From Tillandsia leiboldiana (Eukaryota; Streptophyta; Magnoliopsida; Poales; Bromeliaceae), in assembly GCA_029204045.2 (NCBI GenBank), contig CM055068.1, positions 37,878,001-37,942,000 of the forward strand: DNA of 64,000 nt, read 5' to 3'. A program made the position numbers and the translations under genes. This document shows, piece after piece, positions 21,643-34,075 of this stretch. Under the pieces are notes generated by a model. That model ran no database searches. It was not told where the DNA came from and saw only the letters and a program-made list of their open reading frames with translations. Position 1 is the stretch's first letter. Each line of letters starts with the position of its first letter.

Positions 21643-23100
21643 ATGGGATTCTCATGGATCATTCTTTTATTGGTCACTATGGTGCACACTCGGGCCACAA
21701 ACAAGTTAAAAAGAGCTAAGAAAACACAACAAAAGGGTGAGTTTCATGTGATCAGCGACACAGAAGTAGATTGTCATGAGGTAGATTGGACTGAATTGAC
21801 AGATGATGATGACTCATTGCCTGAACAAAAGGCGTCTGATGGTTCAAAAGGAAAAGCGTCCGATGCATCGAAAGAAAAAGCACCCATGGACAAAGGTAAA
21901 GCACCTATGACTGCACCAACCATCTCGGTGAAAAGGAAACGACTCGCTCGACGGTTTGGACGAGCACGAGGTTTCATGTCTAACGAACCGATTATTCCGG
22001 ATTCTCCACCTCGGGAGGAATAAGTGTTCGTTAATGCGGATCGCCTAAGGGCATTTGAGAATCGTGAATGCATTGGTGAGAGGCATGTCAATATTGAGGC
22101 TCTACGAGATCACTCTCCTGAGTTTGGCGTTCTGATTTAACAAGCAAACCTTATTCAAGTTTGTCGATTTCCAGAAGTGCTTGGATACTGTCTGCATCTT
22201 GTAAGGGCCTTCTATACAAATGCACGGCACCTTCGTGAAATTGAAAACGGTCCAATGGAATTTTACACGAACATCCAAGGCACAAGATTCAAAATTACTC
22301 CACAATTGATTGGCGAGGTTTTGGGAATGCCTGCCAACAAGACAGGAGTTAATTACTTGAAGGGAAAGGTTTTGACGAACACTGTGTGGCAAATGGTTAT
22401 AAAGGGAATTTGTTTGGAAGGAACGCAATCAACGGAGAAATCGATCAGATCCAAGGAACTTCGTCTTGAGTACCGATTTCTAAACTTCATCACTTGTTAC
22501 AATATCCTTCCAAATATGCAGACGAAAGTCTTGAGATGGGATCGAATGCTATTTTTGTATCTCTTAGGACATCCGTCTGAGGCAATGGGATTGAATATCA
22601 ACATTCCATACATTATTTGGAATAGAATGACAAGATATGTTGAGCACCCTCATCCCACAGAAAGAATTCCATTTCCACTGATTATAATGAGGATCTTGAA
22701 GAAATTCCAGGTTGACATTACCTCACCGACTTATCATCAATGTTTGGGTATGATCGATGAGTCCACCGTTGTGAAGTCACTTCACAAATTGCCCCATGTC
22801 ACTCCAGTCCCTCCGTGCGGAACGAAACCTAGTAGCGGCACTTCCGCGTCACCATCACAACCAGCACCCACACCAGCGGATGAAGCATCAGTCTCATCCA
22901 TCTACAAAGAACAACAACGATTATCTGTTGAGCAGGAACAGATTTCGAAGGCACAGACGAGAATCTCCAATGAGCTCGAGCTCATTACGGCAGCTCACAT
23001 TACCATAACTAAGAAGGTCAATTCAATGAACAAGCTGGTGAAAAAGATGTTTTCTAAGATGGGCTGCACGAGCTCTGAAGACTCCGAATCTGATGACTGA
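21643..23100 (+). pseudogene. Env-like ORF of Sirevirus B, two in-frame stops
   Basis: It starts at ATG 21643 (aligned with the other copies) and reads in one frame to TGA 23098-23100, broken by TAA at 22021-22023 and 22138-22140. The layout is a hydrophobic start (WIILLLVTMV) and VHTR, basic linkers, and a globular middle (roughly residues 130-320) with RECIGERHVN, GPMEFYTNIQG and LPNMQTKVLRWDR. A Pro/Ser linker, a coiled coil and the acidic tail GCTSSEDSESDD follow. The middle resembles the 'putative plant transposon protein' type domain found after pol in SIRE-like elements, by memory rather than by search. The second stop replaces a Glu codon of D (GAA to TAA); the first may be the same kind of change. 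Confidence 0.8.
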
Positions 23101-23866
23101 TTCCCTTCTTTTTATTCTTTTGCAGATTTTTAACCTTTTCTTATGCAGGTTTTTCAGTTTTTAGGACTTAATCTTAGTTCTAGTTCTTAAATTTCGGAAC
23201 ATTTTCTTTGAAATTTTTAACTCTCCTTCAATTTTTGGTAATTTTGGCTTTGTTTGTGACAAAAAGGGGGAGAGAGTGAGGGGAACTTGAACAATGACAA
23301 TGAACTTGAACAATGATGTGATGTGAACATCAAGGTAAGTGAACATCAAGGGAACTTGAACAATGAACTTGAACAATGATGATGTGAATGTGTGAACATC
23401 GAAGTAAGTAGAACTTCAACTTTTGGTTTTCATTTGTTTTGTTTGCATGTCTCTACTAACTATTCGACTAACTATTTGGGCATGTAATATAACTAACAAG
23501 TTGATGTTCACTAACATGACATTTTTTTTTAATTGCATAGAAGATATGTTGGTTTTTGACTATGATTCTCTTACATATCTGAATTCTCAAATGTCATGAT
23601 GATCAGATAAACTCTATCTCTGTACTAGATTTTGTATGCTAAATATTCTTGAGGTATCTAACGATCTGTTTTTGTCAAGAATGATTTCCTTGTGCAGAGA
23701 GTACAGATGTCTAAGTCTAGAGTCTGTTTTAGGAGTTTATCTCATGTTTTAAAATTTTTGGATCTCCATTGTAAATTTTTGTTGTATGGTGATAGCAACA
23801 AAAATATCTTTTTGAATTTTCTTTAGTGGATCTGTGTTTTGTCACGAAACCGCCAAAGGGGGAGAT
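23101..23866 (+). other. Sirevirus B 3' untranslated region and terminal polypurine tract
   Basis: This non-coding stretch contains AAAAAGGGGGAGAGAG near 23262, short repeats of GAACTTGAACAATGA (23283-23375), and the conserved CACGAAACCGCC block followed by AAAGGGGGAGA just before the LTR. Confidence 0.8.
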
Positions 23867-24092
23867 TGTTACGGAATTTGAGTTGGCGTAGTTTCGTGAA
23901 AGTCTCAAGTCTTGAAGATTGAAGGTGAAGGAAGTTGGATCATTTAACTCAATCTCAAGAAAGAAGAATTCAAAAGGATCAGGTATGTTTAACTAAAGAT
24001 TTTGTGTGATCCGAATACTTCTTGTAGTGTAGAAACACTTGGAAGAATCTTTCTTTGAATAAACATCAAAAACTGGTGTTCGGACAAGTTCA

Positions 24093-24390
24093 GGATCCGG
24101 ATCAGAGCCAGCGATCCGGATCCCGAAGGTTGTTGTTTCATACAATACTTCAATCCGGATCGCAGCATCTCACGATCCGGATCCCGAACGTTGAGTTTTC
24201 TGAATTGTATGAACGATCCGGATCAGACAATCCGATCCGGATCCCGAACGTGTGATTTTCTGGAAATCGTCTTTTTTGCTACTGCAATCCGGATCGCCCA
24301 AATCCGATCCGGATCGCCGTCCGTCAAATTTCCAGAAATGTTAGGTTTTTGATTCTTATCTCCTTCCTAGGGTTTCTAACCTATAAATAG
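24093..24390 (+). promoter_or_regulatory. LTR promoter region of Sirevirus B
   Basis: Paired GATCCGGATC sites, alternately followed by CCCGAA, precede TATAAATAG at 24382-24390, as in A and D. Confidence 0.6.
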
Positions 24391-24673
24391 ACCCTATGAC
24401 TCTTTTTCTAGAGAATCCAAAATAATCCAAATAGCCGTCATTTTCATATATCATCTTATACGGCTCTAGATCCACCTATAGAGAAGAAAGGAAATCATTA
24501 GAGAATACTCTATGTTTCTTCATCTATATTGATTAGTTTGATTCTAGGTTTTCATACTCACATCTTGAGTTGAATCAAACTAATGAATACTTAGATGGTA
24601 TTTCCGATCTATCTTTGATCTAAGTATTCGGCGGATCATCACCACCAAAAACAACGATTTACCCCAAAAATCG

Positions 24674-24855
24674 GCGCGTGGATTCGCGTGTCCTTGTGGA
24701 TTCAAGGTTCAACCGCTCTCGTGGATTCGGAGCGAGGCACGTTCGTGGATTCGAAGGGTGCTATTGGGTGAAGACCGTGGATTCGGTCGGACGTCGTGGA
24801 TTCGACGTTGGACGCCGTGGATTCGGCGTTGGGCGCAGATCGTGGATTCGAGAAG
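24674..24855 (+). repeat. GTGGATTC-loop hairpin array in the LTR leader (Sirevirus B, eight units)
   Basis: The octamer occurs eight times between 24678 and 24849 with complementary flanking arms of different sequence (CGC/GCG, CCTT/AAGG, GACC/GGTC, ACGTC/GACGT, ACGCC/GGCGT). It lies about 290 nt downstream of the TATA box. Confidence 0.75.
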
Positions 24856-25153
24856 CGTCGTGGAGCGAGCGGAGAAGATCCTCTAGGAGCGTATGGAAAA
24901 GGTTGAGTCGTAAGTGTGTACGGTAAATCACCTTGTACGTGTTTTAATTCTAGTGGATTTCTGCCGTGTTATCGGTCCCGTGGTTTTTTACTCCGGTGAT
25001 GGAGTTTTGCACGTAAAAATCTTGCGTATTATTTTTTATTTCCGCATTGGGTTTTTATCGCAACGATTTTTGAGTGTTTATACGTTTACACCTATTCACC
25101 CCCCTCTAGGTGTTTTTTCCCCTATTTAGATCCTTATTACATATAACCCAACA

Positions 25154-25533
25154 TCTCACACCCTCGGGTGACTGTTTTTCAGGTCGAGCGGGTGTTGAGA
25201 TGTCGGGACGAGTTGGTGGGATCACGAGATAGAGCTTGACCCTGGACAGCCGATAAGATCAAGTATTTAGTTATTTGTTGTATCAAGTGTAATGCAATGT
25301 AATTGAGAAGTTATTGATATTGTAATTTAATCTTGCCTAGTAGATGTACGTAGTTAGTACTCTGATTGTATGCCAAGTGAGTCGTGCATATATAGAAAAG
25401 GCTCAATCCCCAGTGGGATTGGGACTCTTCTATATATGTGGCGGTCTGTTGCGCCCTGGCTGGTTTTAAACTCTGATTTCAAAAAAAAAAAAAAAAAATT
25501 TTAGACGCTGGTTTTTAAACTCGGGGCGTGACA
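25154..25533 (+). mobile_element. Tail of a G2-type gypsy LTR
   Basis: It matches 27508-27878 in order: CTCACACCC...GGGTGAC, TTTTTCAGGT, the TATATAG stem-loop (25388-25437), an oligo-A run, and the end ACTCGGGGCGTGACA at 25533. It is cut on the left by the Sirevirus B LTR. No coding sequence. Confidence 0.75.
25388..25437 (+). other. Conserved stem-loop near LTR 3' end (G2-type)
   Basis: ATATATAGAA...CAATCCC pairs with GGGATTG...TTCTATATAT. It is the counterpart of the stems at 8469-8517, 27734-27783 and 34175-34223. Confidence 0.6.
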
Positions 25534-27878
25534 AAGATGCTCAAGTTGGTTTAGGGTTGGCACAAGCAGTTTTTGAAGACTTAGTAGTTAGGGCCTTTTG
25601 TAGGTTTAATTAAACATGGGGCTGTTTTAGTGACTTAGCAAGTTCGCCGCAGTGAGCCTCTGACTAATTTGAGGTCACTGAATGCGATGCTCACCTTAAA
25701 ATTTGGATTGGTCGAATAGAAAAAAATTAAAAATGCGTTTCGGCCAATGTTAGCAAAGTAAATCATGGGCCGAAGTTTTTCTCGGGATCCGTGCTGATGC
25801 CAAATGGTGAGCACGGTGTCCAGCAAGTCGAGGGCCACCTACTGGTGGTGACGGTTTGTTAAACTGATGCTCCGATAGTTAGAACGAGCGAAAACGACTC
25901 TCAAATACACGTAATAATGCGGTTTTGGAAACCCTAGGGGTCTAAATGCAATTGTAACCTCACGTGCTGTCTCGGGCAGTGTGTCCATGATCTCTAAGCT
26001 TTTTGTTAAGGATCCGTAAATCGGCAAAATCGTCGGTTTAACGGCACTCCAGTGGCAATCGCGCAATTCGAGCAATTGCGGCGGTTCCGCCTAGCTGTCT
26101 GATGTGTCCCAGTAGAATCTGGTTGAGCCAGCGGCAAAGGGTTGGTGCCCGTGTCTCCCGGAAATCTAAATTGAATCTTCGGGAGTGGCATTTTAGTAAT
26201 TTTGGCAACATTTGAGCATAGGGTTGTGTCTAGCAAGATATTAACTGTCAAATATTAGTGTTTAAACATTCCAAGGCTGCACGTCAGGTTTCGTTGATTT
26301 CGGAAATCTGTAAGCGTTGTTCGGGTCAAAGTGGGCCGAACGGCGGATTTCCGGCGAGTCGCGTTAATCTGGAAAAGATCCAGGTTTAAGTTTTGTGGGT
26401 TTAGTGGGTCAGTGGTTTTGGTATGTGTGAGTTGTTCCCTGATCAACATCTTTGATTCAGGTTGGCACGGTTTGACTCTAGTCTTTGAGCATTCCGTTGG
26501 AGTTGTCAGATCGCCTGCAGACAGGTGGATTTATCTTCGGTCCGGGCTTTATCATTTCGGCCCTCTAGGGTATCGTAATTGGTCGGACCCCTATTCTTGT
26601 TATTGCCTAGACTTTTTATTGAGCCTGCCTTTTTATTGATCAGCATTACCTCATATTGCTATATTTGCCTTATGTTCTTTATCAGTTATCAGTTTATATT
26701 ATGCCCTGCATGATTGATCCTTAGCTTGCTTCCAGATATTATGATTTTATTCCTGGACATTTGCCATGCTTGATTGGTCATTAGCTAGCTTGCACACCTT
26801 TACTTGATTATCAGTATATCCTGATCCATGTTATAGTGATTGTTTAGTTATATCTTGCATATGTTGAGATTCAGTTGGCTTTCTGCCATTGCATTCCTGT
26901 TGGGATTTTTTCCGGCTTGTTGCCGATTACCATGAGTCGAGACTTGTTGGCTTTCTGCTATTGCATCCCTATTGGGATTTCCCGGCTTGTTGCCGATTAC
27001 CCGGTCGGTGGACCGTGAGCTTGAGCATTAGAATTTTGATCTCCACAGAGCCAGCTGTTCTTTCACGTACACTAGCGGAATTGCCACCCGCAGTGGTGTA
27101 CTTTACCGGTAAAGTGGTCAGCAGTGGCGACCCGTGAGCCCAGAGGGTTATGACAGCAGATTGGTGTACAGGTGGTATTTTTCCTGAGGTCTTGTTGACC
27201 AATATGGTGGCTTTGATTGGGTTCTTGCTTGTTCTTTCATTGATGCATAATTGCCTGTTTAAATCTACTTTACATCATACTCTTATGATTGCCCAGTGTT
27301 TGCTCAGTTTCATTCTGTACTTACATCAGCATGCTCCTATTATGATCTATATCTGCTTTGCTTATTGTTGATATTATCCGCACCATGATCTACATTATGC
27401 TTACCTAACTTGATATCTTATTATCCGCTAGTTATTGTATGCCAGTAGGTACGATCTGCTATTTCTCGGCTCGTCGTGCCCACTGGGATACATGTACAGT
27501 GTATTTCACACCCCCTGGGTGACCATTTTTCAGGTTGGTCGGGTGCTAGGATGTCGGGACGTGTTGGTGAGGTTCCGTGATAGCAAACGACCCTTGGCAG
27601 CTGTTAATTTTTATTCTTCCGCATATTATGTAAAAGTGGTTGTTGTTGTTGTAATAACTGTTGTTTTTGTTTAATCCTTTAGAATTACGTAGTTTAGACT
27701 ACTCTGGTATTTGCTGTAAGAGCTTAGCAGTGCATATATAGAAAAGGCTCAATTCCAAGGGGGATTGGGAATTTTCTATATATGTGGCGGTCTGTTGTGC
27801 CCTGAATTGCTTTCAAACTCTGATTGAAAAAAAAAAAAAAAAATTAGACCATGTTTTTTTCAAACTCGGGGCGTGACA
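25534..27878 (+). mobile_element. G2-family gypsy LTR, 5' truncated
   Basis: From about 25700 it is similar in inverted orientation to 34076-36204 and 40506 onward, including GAGCACGGTGT, CGAAAACGACTCTCAAAT and GAAACCCTAGGGGTCTAA. It ends ACTCGGGGCGTGACA at 27878 and joins Sirevirus C at 27879. A short direct repeat (GGCTTTCTGC..GGCTTGTTGCCGATTAC) occurs twice near 26878-27002. No start (TGTAG..) is visible; the left part was lost or displaced by the LTR ending at 25533. No coding sequence. Confidence 0.72.
27734..27783 (+). other. Conserved stem-loop near LTR 3' end (G2-type, second copy)
   Basis: The arms ATATATAGAAAA and TTTTCTATATAT are perfectly complementary. The stem lies ~95 nt from the LTR end. 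Confidence 0.6.
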
Positions 27879-27926
27879 CCTACAAGAGAAAAACCGTTAG
27901 AGAAACTGAAATTAGAATCACCAAAT

Positions 27927-29428
27927 TTAATCTGAATCGGATCCTTCGGAGCTGCTACACTCAAGTTTCGTAAAAATCTTCTTAACCAACTTCGTTAGGG
28001 TAGAATATTTCTTCTTCAAGTCATGTTGGAATGTCGTGATATGTTGTAAGTCAAGAGAGATTCGCTCCTGTTCAAGAGTAATCCGTTCTTGTTCAGAAGA
28101 GAGCCTTTGTTGCTCTCGGTAAATTGAAGTCACAGAGGCTTCATCCTCTGGTGTGTCAAAAATTCCTGGTGCTGCTTGTTGTGCTGTTGCTGCTGGTTGT
28201 GCTGTTGCTATTGTTGTTGGTGTTAGTGTTGGTGCTGCTGAAGAACTCAAAGGTCGCTTGCCACGAGGAGGTGCAGGGGTGTCATCTGGTTTCTTAGGGA
28301 AGGACTTCACAACTGTTGAGTCATTAATAGTTCCCAAACTATGCATATAGCTTGACGAGCAAATATCGACGTCAAATGTCTTAAAAATTCTCATAATTAT
28401 AATGGAAAACGGAAGTTTCTCCATATGATGCGAGCCATCCTATTCCAAATGATATAAGGAATGTTGATGTTCAAACCCTCCGCGGTAGATGGATGTCCTA
28501 GAAGATACAAAAATAGCATTCTGTCCCATCTTAGGACTTTAGTTTGCATGTTTGGAAGGATATTGTAGCACACAATGAAGTTCAAGAACCGATATTCTGG
28601 TCGAAGTTCTTTTGAAAATACCGAATTCCCTGCTGACCTTGTATCGAGCATGCAAATTCCATCAACTACCGTCCTCCAAAGAGTAGTGGTTAAAATCTGA
28701 GCCTTTATATAATGAGTTCCATCTAGTTGAGCCTTCATTCCCAACACTTCTCCAATTAGCTAAGGTGTTATTATGAGCTTGGTGTTTCCGACCGTTGTTT
28801 GAAACTCCATTGGTCCACCTTCAACATCCTGAAACTGATTCGCACAAAGATAGAAAGTTCTAACCAAATGAATGCAATAATCTGTAGTCTCCGGAAACTT
28901 ACAGATTGGAGAAAGACCGGCTTGATCAAAGAGACGTCCAAAAGCTGTAGAACGATCTCGTAAATTTTCGACATTGATGTGTCGTTCGCCGATGCATTCG
29001 CGGTTGTCGAATGCTTGCATTCTTTGTGTGTCAATATGAACAACGTTCTCTTCCATAGAGGGTGGAGCACTTGCAAGTGGCTCCTCAATCTCAATTCCAC
29101 GAGATCTCCCTCTTTTTCTCGCTACACTCTTCCTTTTTGTGGAAACTGGCTCCATCGGAGCTTTCCTTTTTTCGGCTGCGGTTGGAGGTGATTTTGTTTT
29201 TGCAGAAATTGGACCTTTTCCTTTAGCTCCAGGTGATCCCTTGGCTGCTGCTGCTGCTGCTTCCTTTGCTCCTTCAACCGTTTTATCCTATTCTTCGGAC
29301 TCAGTCTCTGATTCATCCAAAGGAACGAACTCTCCTTCGTCCTGATTCTTTCTTGTCCTTTTAAGTTTGTTTGTAACCCTTGTACTTACAAGAGCAGTGA
29401 CAATGACTATTATCCATTCAAAACCCAT
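27927..29428 (-). pseudogene. Env-like ORF of Sirevirus C, degenerate
   Basis: It starts at ATG 29428 (MGFEWIIVIV..VSTR), aligned with the other copies and just after the predicted splice acceptor. The frame is broken by stops near 29288 and 28760 and by a shift near 28400-28424. The globular middle is recognisable (RECIGERHIN, GGPMEF, LPNMQTKVLRWDRMLF), followed by a Pro/Ala/Thr linker, a Glu/Gln-rich coiled coil (QQRLSSEQERITLEQERIS) and the acidic tail CSSSEGSDSD. It is the most diverged of the four copies, so what it still shares with the others marks the conserved parts of the family. Confidence 0.82.
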
Positions 29429-29455
29429 CTTGATCACTCTTTTGAAAAACTTGTC

Positions 29456-29838
29456 CTGTGACAGTGAACTCCAATGCACAAGAAAAAATTGTTTAATTTC
29501 AAAAATTGTAAAATTATATCCAAACAATTCCTATCTCATGTAGAAGCTAGGAATCAAGAAGGATTTGCAAAAAGAATTTTAAAAATAGATCAATTCCATG
29601 ATTTTTGAAAATTCTTAAAATATGCCCTAAAATCGAAATTTCAGAAGTCGAAGCCTAAAAATCCGTTTAGAATGTAATGTTCAATCATAGAAAGGTTTCT
29701 TAGGCATCTAGAGTTCAATTTATGCAAGAAATTTCAGAGAAAAACATCAAAGATTGAGTTCTAGGCATGAAATCCATCTCGTTTTGAAGAAAATAGCAAG
29801 AACATTGCAGAAACCAAGATTTGATCTTGAAAACTTAC
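29456..29838 (-). other. Predicted leader intron, Env-like transcript (Sirevirus C)
   Basis: On the minus strand the donor CCAA|GTAAGT (29838 downward) and the acceptor TGTCACAG (ending 29456) bound 383 nt. Splice sites and length match A, B and D although the sequence between is strongly diverged. Confidence 0.55.
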
Positions 29839-29969
29839 TTGGATGAAGACAAATCAAGTCAAGAAAGATCCAAAAGCTTTTAGGTTCTAGTGAGAGAAAG
29901 AGAAGAGGCTAAAACAAATTTAGAAGCAAGAAATAAAATCAAACCCTTTCGTTTTTAGTAAACCCTAGC

Positions 29970-30075
29970 GCACGATCCAGATCGGCTCAGGAAGTCAGTC
30001 TGGATCGGCTTCACGCGCAGAATCCCATCGTTCGGGATTCAGACTAACTGATCTAGTCCGGATTGCCTGCAACTT
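29970..30075 (-). promoter_or_regulatory. Decayed internal promoter of the Env-like ORF (Sirevirus C)
   Basis: Diverged GATCCAGATC- and GATCCGGAT-like sites, with GTTCGGGATT counterparts, stand where A, B and D have intact GATCCGGATC pairs. The TATA part is no longer clear. Confidence 0.35.
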
Positions 30076-31019
30076 TTTCTCCAGAAAAATTTATAAAAAT
30101 TCCAAAAAATCCAAAAAAAAATATGTAAACATTATTGCATATCAACTTTATATAAAAAATATCATTTTATATGAAAAGAAATAGATTATGAAAAATCTAT
30201 CCAAATATCTCAATTTTTGAAACGAAAATTTATAAAAATTAGAACCTCTAAAGTTGAGCAAGTTCAATGTATCAATCACGATCTAATGAGTAATGAATTT
30301 ATCAAATCATCAATTGAGCAAAGAAAATAAAGTACCAAGATTGATAAATGTTTGAAATCCCTAATAAGTCAAATAATATTATCTAGGCAATATATTTAGG
30401 GTGTGGCTCTTTGAGTATCTTTCAATCTAATCCGACCTTATACCAACCTTGGAATTTGAACAAGTCAAGTTTTTCAAAAAGTATTTATCAACTAAACAGT
30501 ACACCATGCTTAGTAAACATGTGGTAGCTGCACAAATTGCTCGGACGACTGAGATGGTTGCTCTTTCCTCCATGTGGTGGTAGTTTTCACACTCCTCAAG
30601 GGATGTAACTCTTTCCATATTTTTCGAGCATGAAAAACTAAAAATGAAACTCCCCCTCAATTGTCTATCAATTATGTGAGATATTAAGTATTCAACTAAA
30701 AATTGATCTCGTATTCATATTTATTTCAATCATCAAATAAGATAAAAATAATACCAGGAGATCATTGAGTGAAATAATGACTTTGATTAATTAAAGATAA
30801 AATAATTGATATAAATGATCATTGCATCAAATGAGTTATAATGATATTCAAATCATAATAAATTTCTCAAAACATGAAAGGAAGCAATTAAAGTCAATTA
30901 TGCTAATGGTCAGTTAATGTTATATAGTACAAATAAAAAAGAACAAAAACATAAAACAAAACCTAATCTAAGCAATGGTTCAAAAATCATTATTTCAAAG
31001 AAAGCATACAAATTGCCTT
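30076..31019 (-). other. Sirevirus C pol-to-Env-like spacer
   Basis: This AT-rich non-coding stretch is similar to the A, B and D spacers in reverse. AGGGGGAG (minus strand) lies at 30650-30657. Confidence 0.7.
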
Positions 31020-34000
31020 TCACAAATGAATAAAACGTTTTTGATCCAAAAGTTTTGTTAAAATATCGGCTAATTGATCATCAGTTGAAACATAAGAAAT
31101 TTGCAAAGTACTTGATTCAACTAGCTCTCTTAGAAAATGATATCTTAGTTCAATGTGTTTTGTTCTCAAGTGCAACACAGCATTTTTAAAAATATTAATA
31201 GCACTAGTATTGTCACACAAAATAGTTACCAAGGACACAGGAATGCGAAAGTCACTCAATACACTTTTCATCCAAATCAATTGAGTTGAATAACGTCCCG
31301 TAGATAAGTATTCCGCCTCGGCAGTAGATAGAGCAATGCAGTTCTGCTTTTTACTATGTCATGCAACAAGACAATGGCTAAGATAAAAACATGCACCACT
31401 CGTACTTTTTCGATCATCCACTGATCCAGCCCAATCGGCATTTGAATATCCTATAATGTCGAGAAATGTACCAATAGGATACTAAATTCCGAAATTGATA
31501 GTACCTTTGACGTACCGGATGATCCTTTTCACCGCTTTCAGGTGAATTTCCTTCGGTGCTGATTGATATCTCGCGCAAATCCCAACACTGAAAGAAATAT
31601 CCGGGCGACTAGCAGTAAGATAGAGTAGACTTCCAATTATACTTCTGTAAGGTTTCTTGTCTACACTCTCTCCGTGAGATTCACTTCCTAATCCCTTATT
31701 GCTAGTTCCCATAGGAGTCGGATAGTCTTTAGAATCTTCTAATCCAAATTTCTTAACCAACTCCTTTGCATACTAGGATTGACACAAATGAATGCCATCT
31801 TCACATTGTTTAACCTGCAATCCAAGAAAATACGTAAGCTCGCCCATCATTGACATATCAAATTCGCTTTCCATCGTTTCAGCAAATTTTGAAGCATCCT
31901 TGTTTGTTGTCGCACCAAACACTGGGTCATCAACATAAATCTATGCCACAATGAAGTTGTTTTGAAAATGTCTCACAAAGAGTGTCCGATTGACTCCCCC
32001 TCGAGTATAGCCCTTTTCCAAAAGATATTTCGTTAATCTTTCATACCATGCTCGCGGTGCTTGTTTTAGTCCGTAAAGAGCCTTTTTCAATCGAAAAACA
32101 TGGTTTGGAAGTTTGTGATCAATTAAACCTTTCGGTTGAGCCACATAAACTTTCTTATTTAGAAAACCATTTAAAAACGCGCTCTTTGCGTCCATCTGAA
32201 AAAGCTTAATTTTAAAATGACAAGCAATTGCAAAAAGGATACGAATGAACTCGAGACGGGCAACCGGAGCGAATATCTTATCAAAGTCTATGCCTTCAAT
32301 CCGCAAGTAGCCCTGAGCAACTAAACGCGCTTTGTTCCGTATAATGGTACCGTCTTCATTTCTCTTATTCTTGAAAATCCATTTAGTACCAATAATGTTC
32401 TGTTGCTTAGGGAGCTTCATTAATTCCTAGACTTTGTTTCTTTCAAATTGATTGAGCTCTTCTTTCATTGCTTCAATCCAATAATCATCTTGAAGAGCTT
32501 CATCAATATTCTTTGGTTCAACCATGGAGACATAACATGCAACTCCACATTCCAATTGTCTCCGAGTTCTTACTCCTTCTTGAGGATCTCCAATAATGTT
32601 TGATTCGGGATGGTCCTTAGAAATTCGAAGCGTTTGAGGTAACAGAGTACTCGGGGGAATCTATGATGAATCCTGCACATTAGATGAACTAGAAAAATCA
32701 TGAGATGCATCAAAATTTTCAGAAGATTTATTAGGCACCGATGCAACATCATTAGCATGTAATTCATCATCAAGAGACATATCAGGAGTAGATTTATCTA
32801 AAGAAAAATGGAAAGCTTCAACTACTTTAACATTTATAGATTCTATCATCGTTTTAAATTCAAGATTAAATACTCGATATGCTCTACTATTTGTAGAATA
32901 ACCCATAAAAATTCCTTCGTCACTACAAGAGTCAAATTTTTCAAGATTTTCACGATCACGTAAAATGTAACAACAACTCCCAAAGATACGAAAGTATTTG
33001 ATGTTTGGTTTTCTACAGAACCATAACTCATATGGTTTATTTAAAATACCCGGGTGCAAATATATTCGATTAATCACATAGATAGCGGTGTTAACTGCTT
33101 CAGACCAAAAGTGTAACGGAAGATTCCGGCTATGAAGCATAACACGCGCCATCTCCTGTACAACTCTATTTTTGCGCTCGACTACACCATTCTGTTGCGG
33201 TGTATAAGGTGCAGATAATTCATATTTTATACCGTTTGAAGAACAAAAATCAATAAATTTTGAATTAATAAATTCTCCACCTCTATCACTAGGAAAACGA
33301 ACGATCTTTTCATTCTTTTCAATCATAATCCAATGACAAATATCATGAAAAGAATCGAAAGTATCTTGTTTCTCTTTTAAAATGCTACCCATGAGTATCT
33401 AGAGAAATCATCAACCAAAAGAAAAATATGTCATTTACCTCCCAAACTTGGTTGACGAGTCGGCCCCATTAGGTCCATGTGCAATAGTTCCAGCGGTCGT
33501 TTGGTTCCCACGTGGTTCAAGTTCCGGTGAGTGGATCTAGTTTGTTTTCCCTTTTGACAACCTCCACACATAATATTATCTTTAAAGTTCAATTTTGGAA
33601 CACCTCTAACCACGTCTTTATTAGAAATTCTAGATAATTCCTTAAAATTTATGTGACCTAGTCTTTCATGCCAAAGAGTTTCATTATCAAGTGACACTAG
33701 GTTACATTGATTTAAAGATTTACTAGGAACTACGTAGTAATTATTTTGTGATCTAACCCCTTTCAAAAAGAATGAATGGTTTGAGTTAGTTACAATACAT
33801 TCAACGAAGAAAAATTAACTGAAAAACCATCATCACATAATTGACTAATGCTTATGAGGTTAGTCTTAAGGCCTTCAACAAATAAAACATTATTCAAAAC
33901 CGGGCCATTTGGAATAGTGATTGTTTCTTTTCCAACTATTTTTGAAGATCTACCATCTCCGAATACAACAAGTCCTCCGGAGATTTTCTCAAAAGTTTGA

Positions 34001-34075
34001 AAATAGTGTTTATTACCAGTCATGTGTCGGGAACAACCGCTGTCCAGATACCAAGACGAATTGTCGTATGCATGT
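31020..34075 (-). pseudogene. pol: Sirevirus C pol (PR-IN-RT-RH), many stops
   Basis: On the minus strand the protease has WYLDSGCSRHMTG near 34060-34018 with its catalytic Asp. Next come the HHCC zinc domain (~33690-33560), integrase core with SDRGGEF and ERKNR (~33280 and ~33180), RT with the IPFV-type KSAFLNGFL (~32180) and YVDD (~31935), and RNase H to about 31020. The frame is broken into at least six pieces; a stop directly precedes the YVDD segment. The Gag part continues at 60281-61656. Family and order are certain; activity is excluded. Confidence 0.92.

Larger units (their letters stand above)
16454..25153 (+). mobile_element. Sirevirus B, 5' truncated
   Basis: It begins inside gag near the second zinc knuckle and runs through protease, integrase, RT, RNase H, spacer, Env-like ORF, polypurine tract and a full 3' LTR ending ACCCAACA at 25153. 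The 5' LTR, PBS and most of gag are missing. The left edge joins the truncated G1 LTR through a short filler repeat. The right edge lies inside a G2-type LTR tail, consistent with insertion there; TCTCA (25154-25158) is the candidate right target copy. Confidence 0.88.
23867..25153 (+). repeat. Sirevirus B 3' LTR
   Basis: This 1287-bp LTR runs from TGTTACGG to ACCCAACA. It contains paired GATCCGGATC sites (~24093-24318), TATAAATAG at 24382-24390, and an eight-unit GTGGATTC hairpin array. Confidence 0.9.
27879..34075 (-). mobile_element. Sirevirus C (minus), 3' part: protease to Env-like
   Basis: A degenerate Sirevirus reads right to left: protease at 34060, integrase, RT, RNase H (to 31020), spacer, internal promoter remnant, leader intron and Env-like ORF (to 27927). 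Its right edge (34075) continues at 60281, on the other side of a 26-kb nested block bounded by the CATGT duplication. It is cut on the left by the G2-type LTR ending at 27878. It is the oldest Sirevirus here, with many stops and indels. Confidence 0.88.

Noticed and set aside
21643..23100. True viral envelope protein
   Set aside because: No clear signal-peptide cleavage site, fusion peptide or C-terminal membrane anchor is visible. The protein has an acidic tail and coiled coil, so I call it Env-like by position only.
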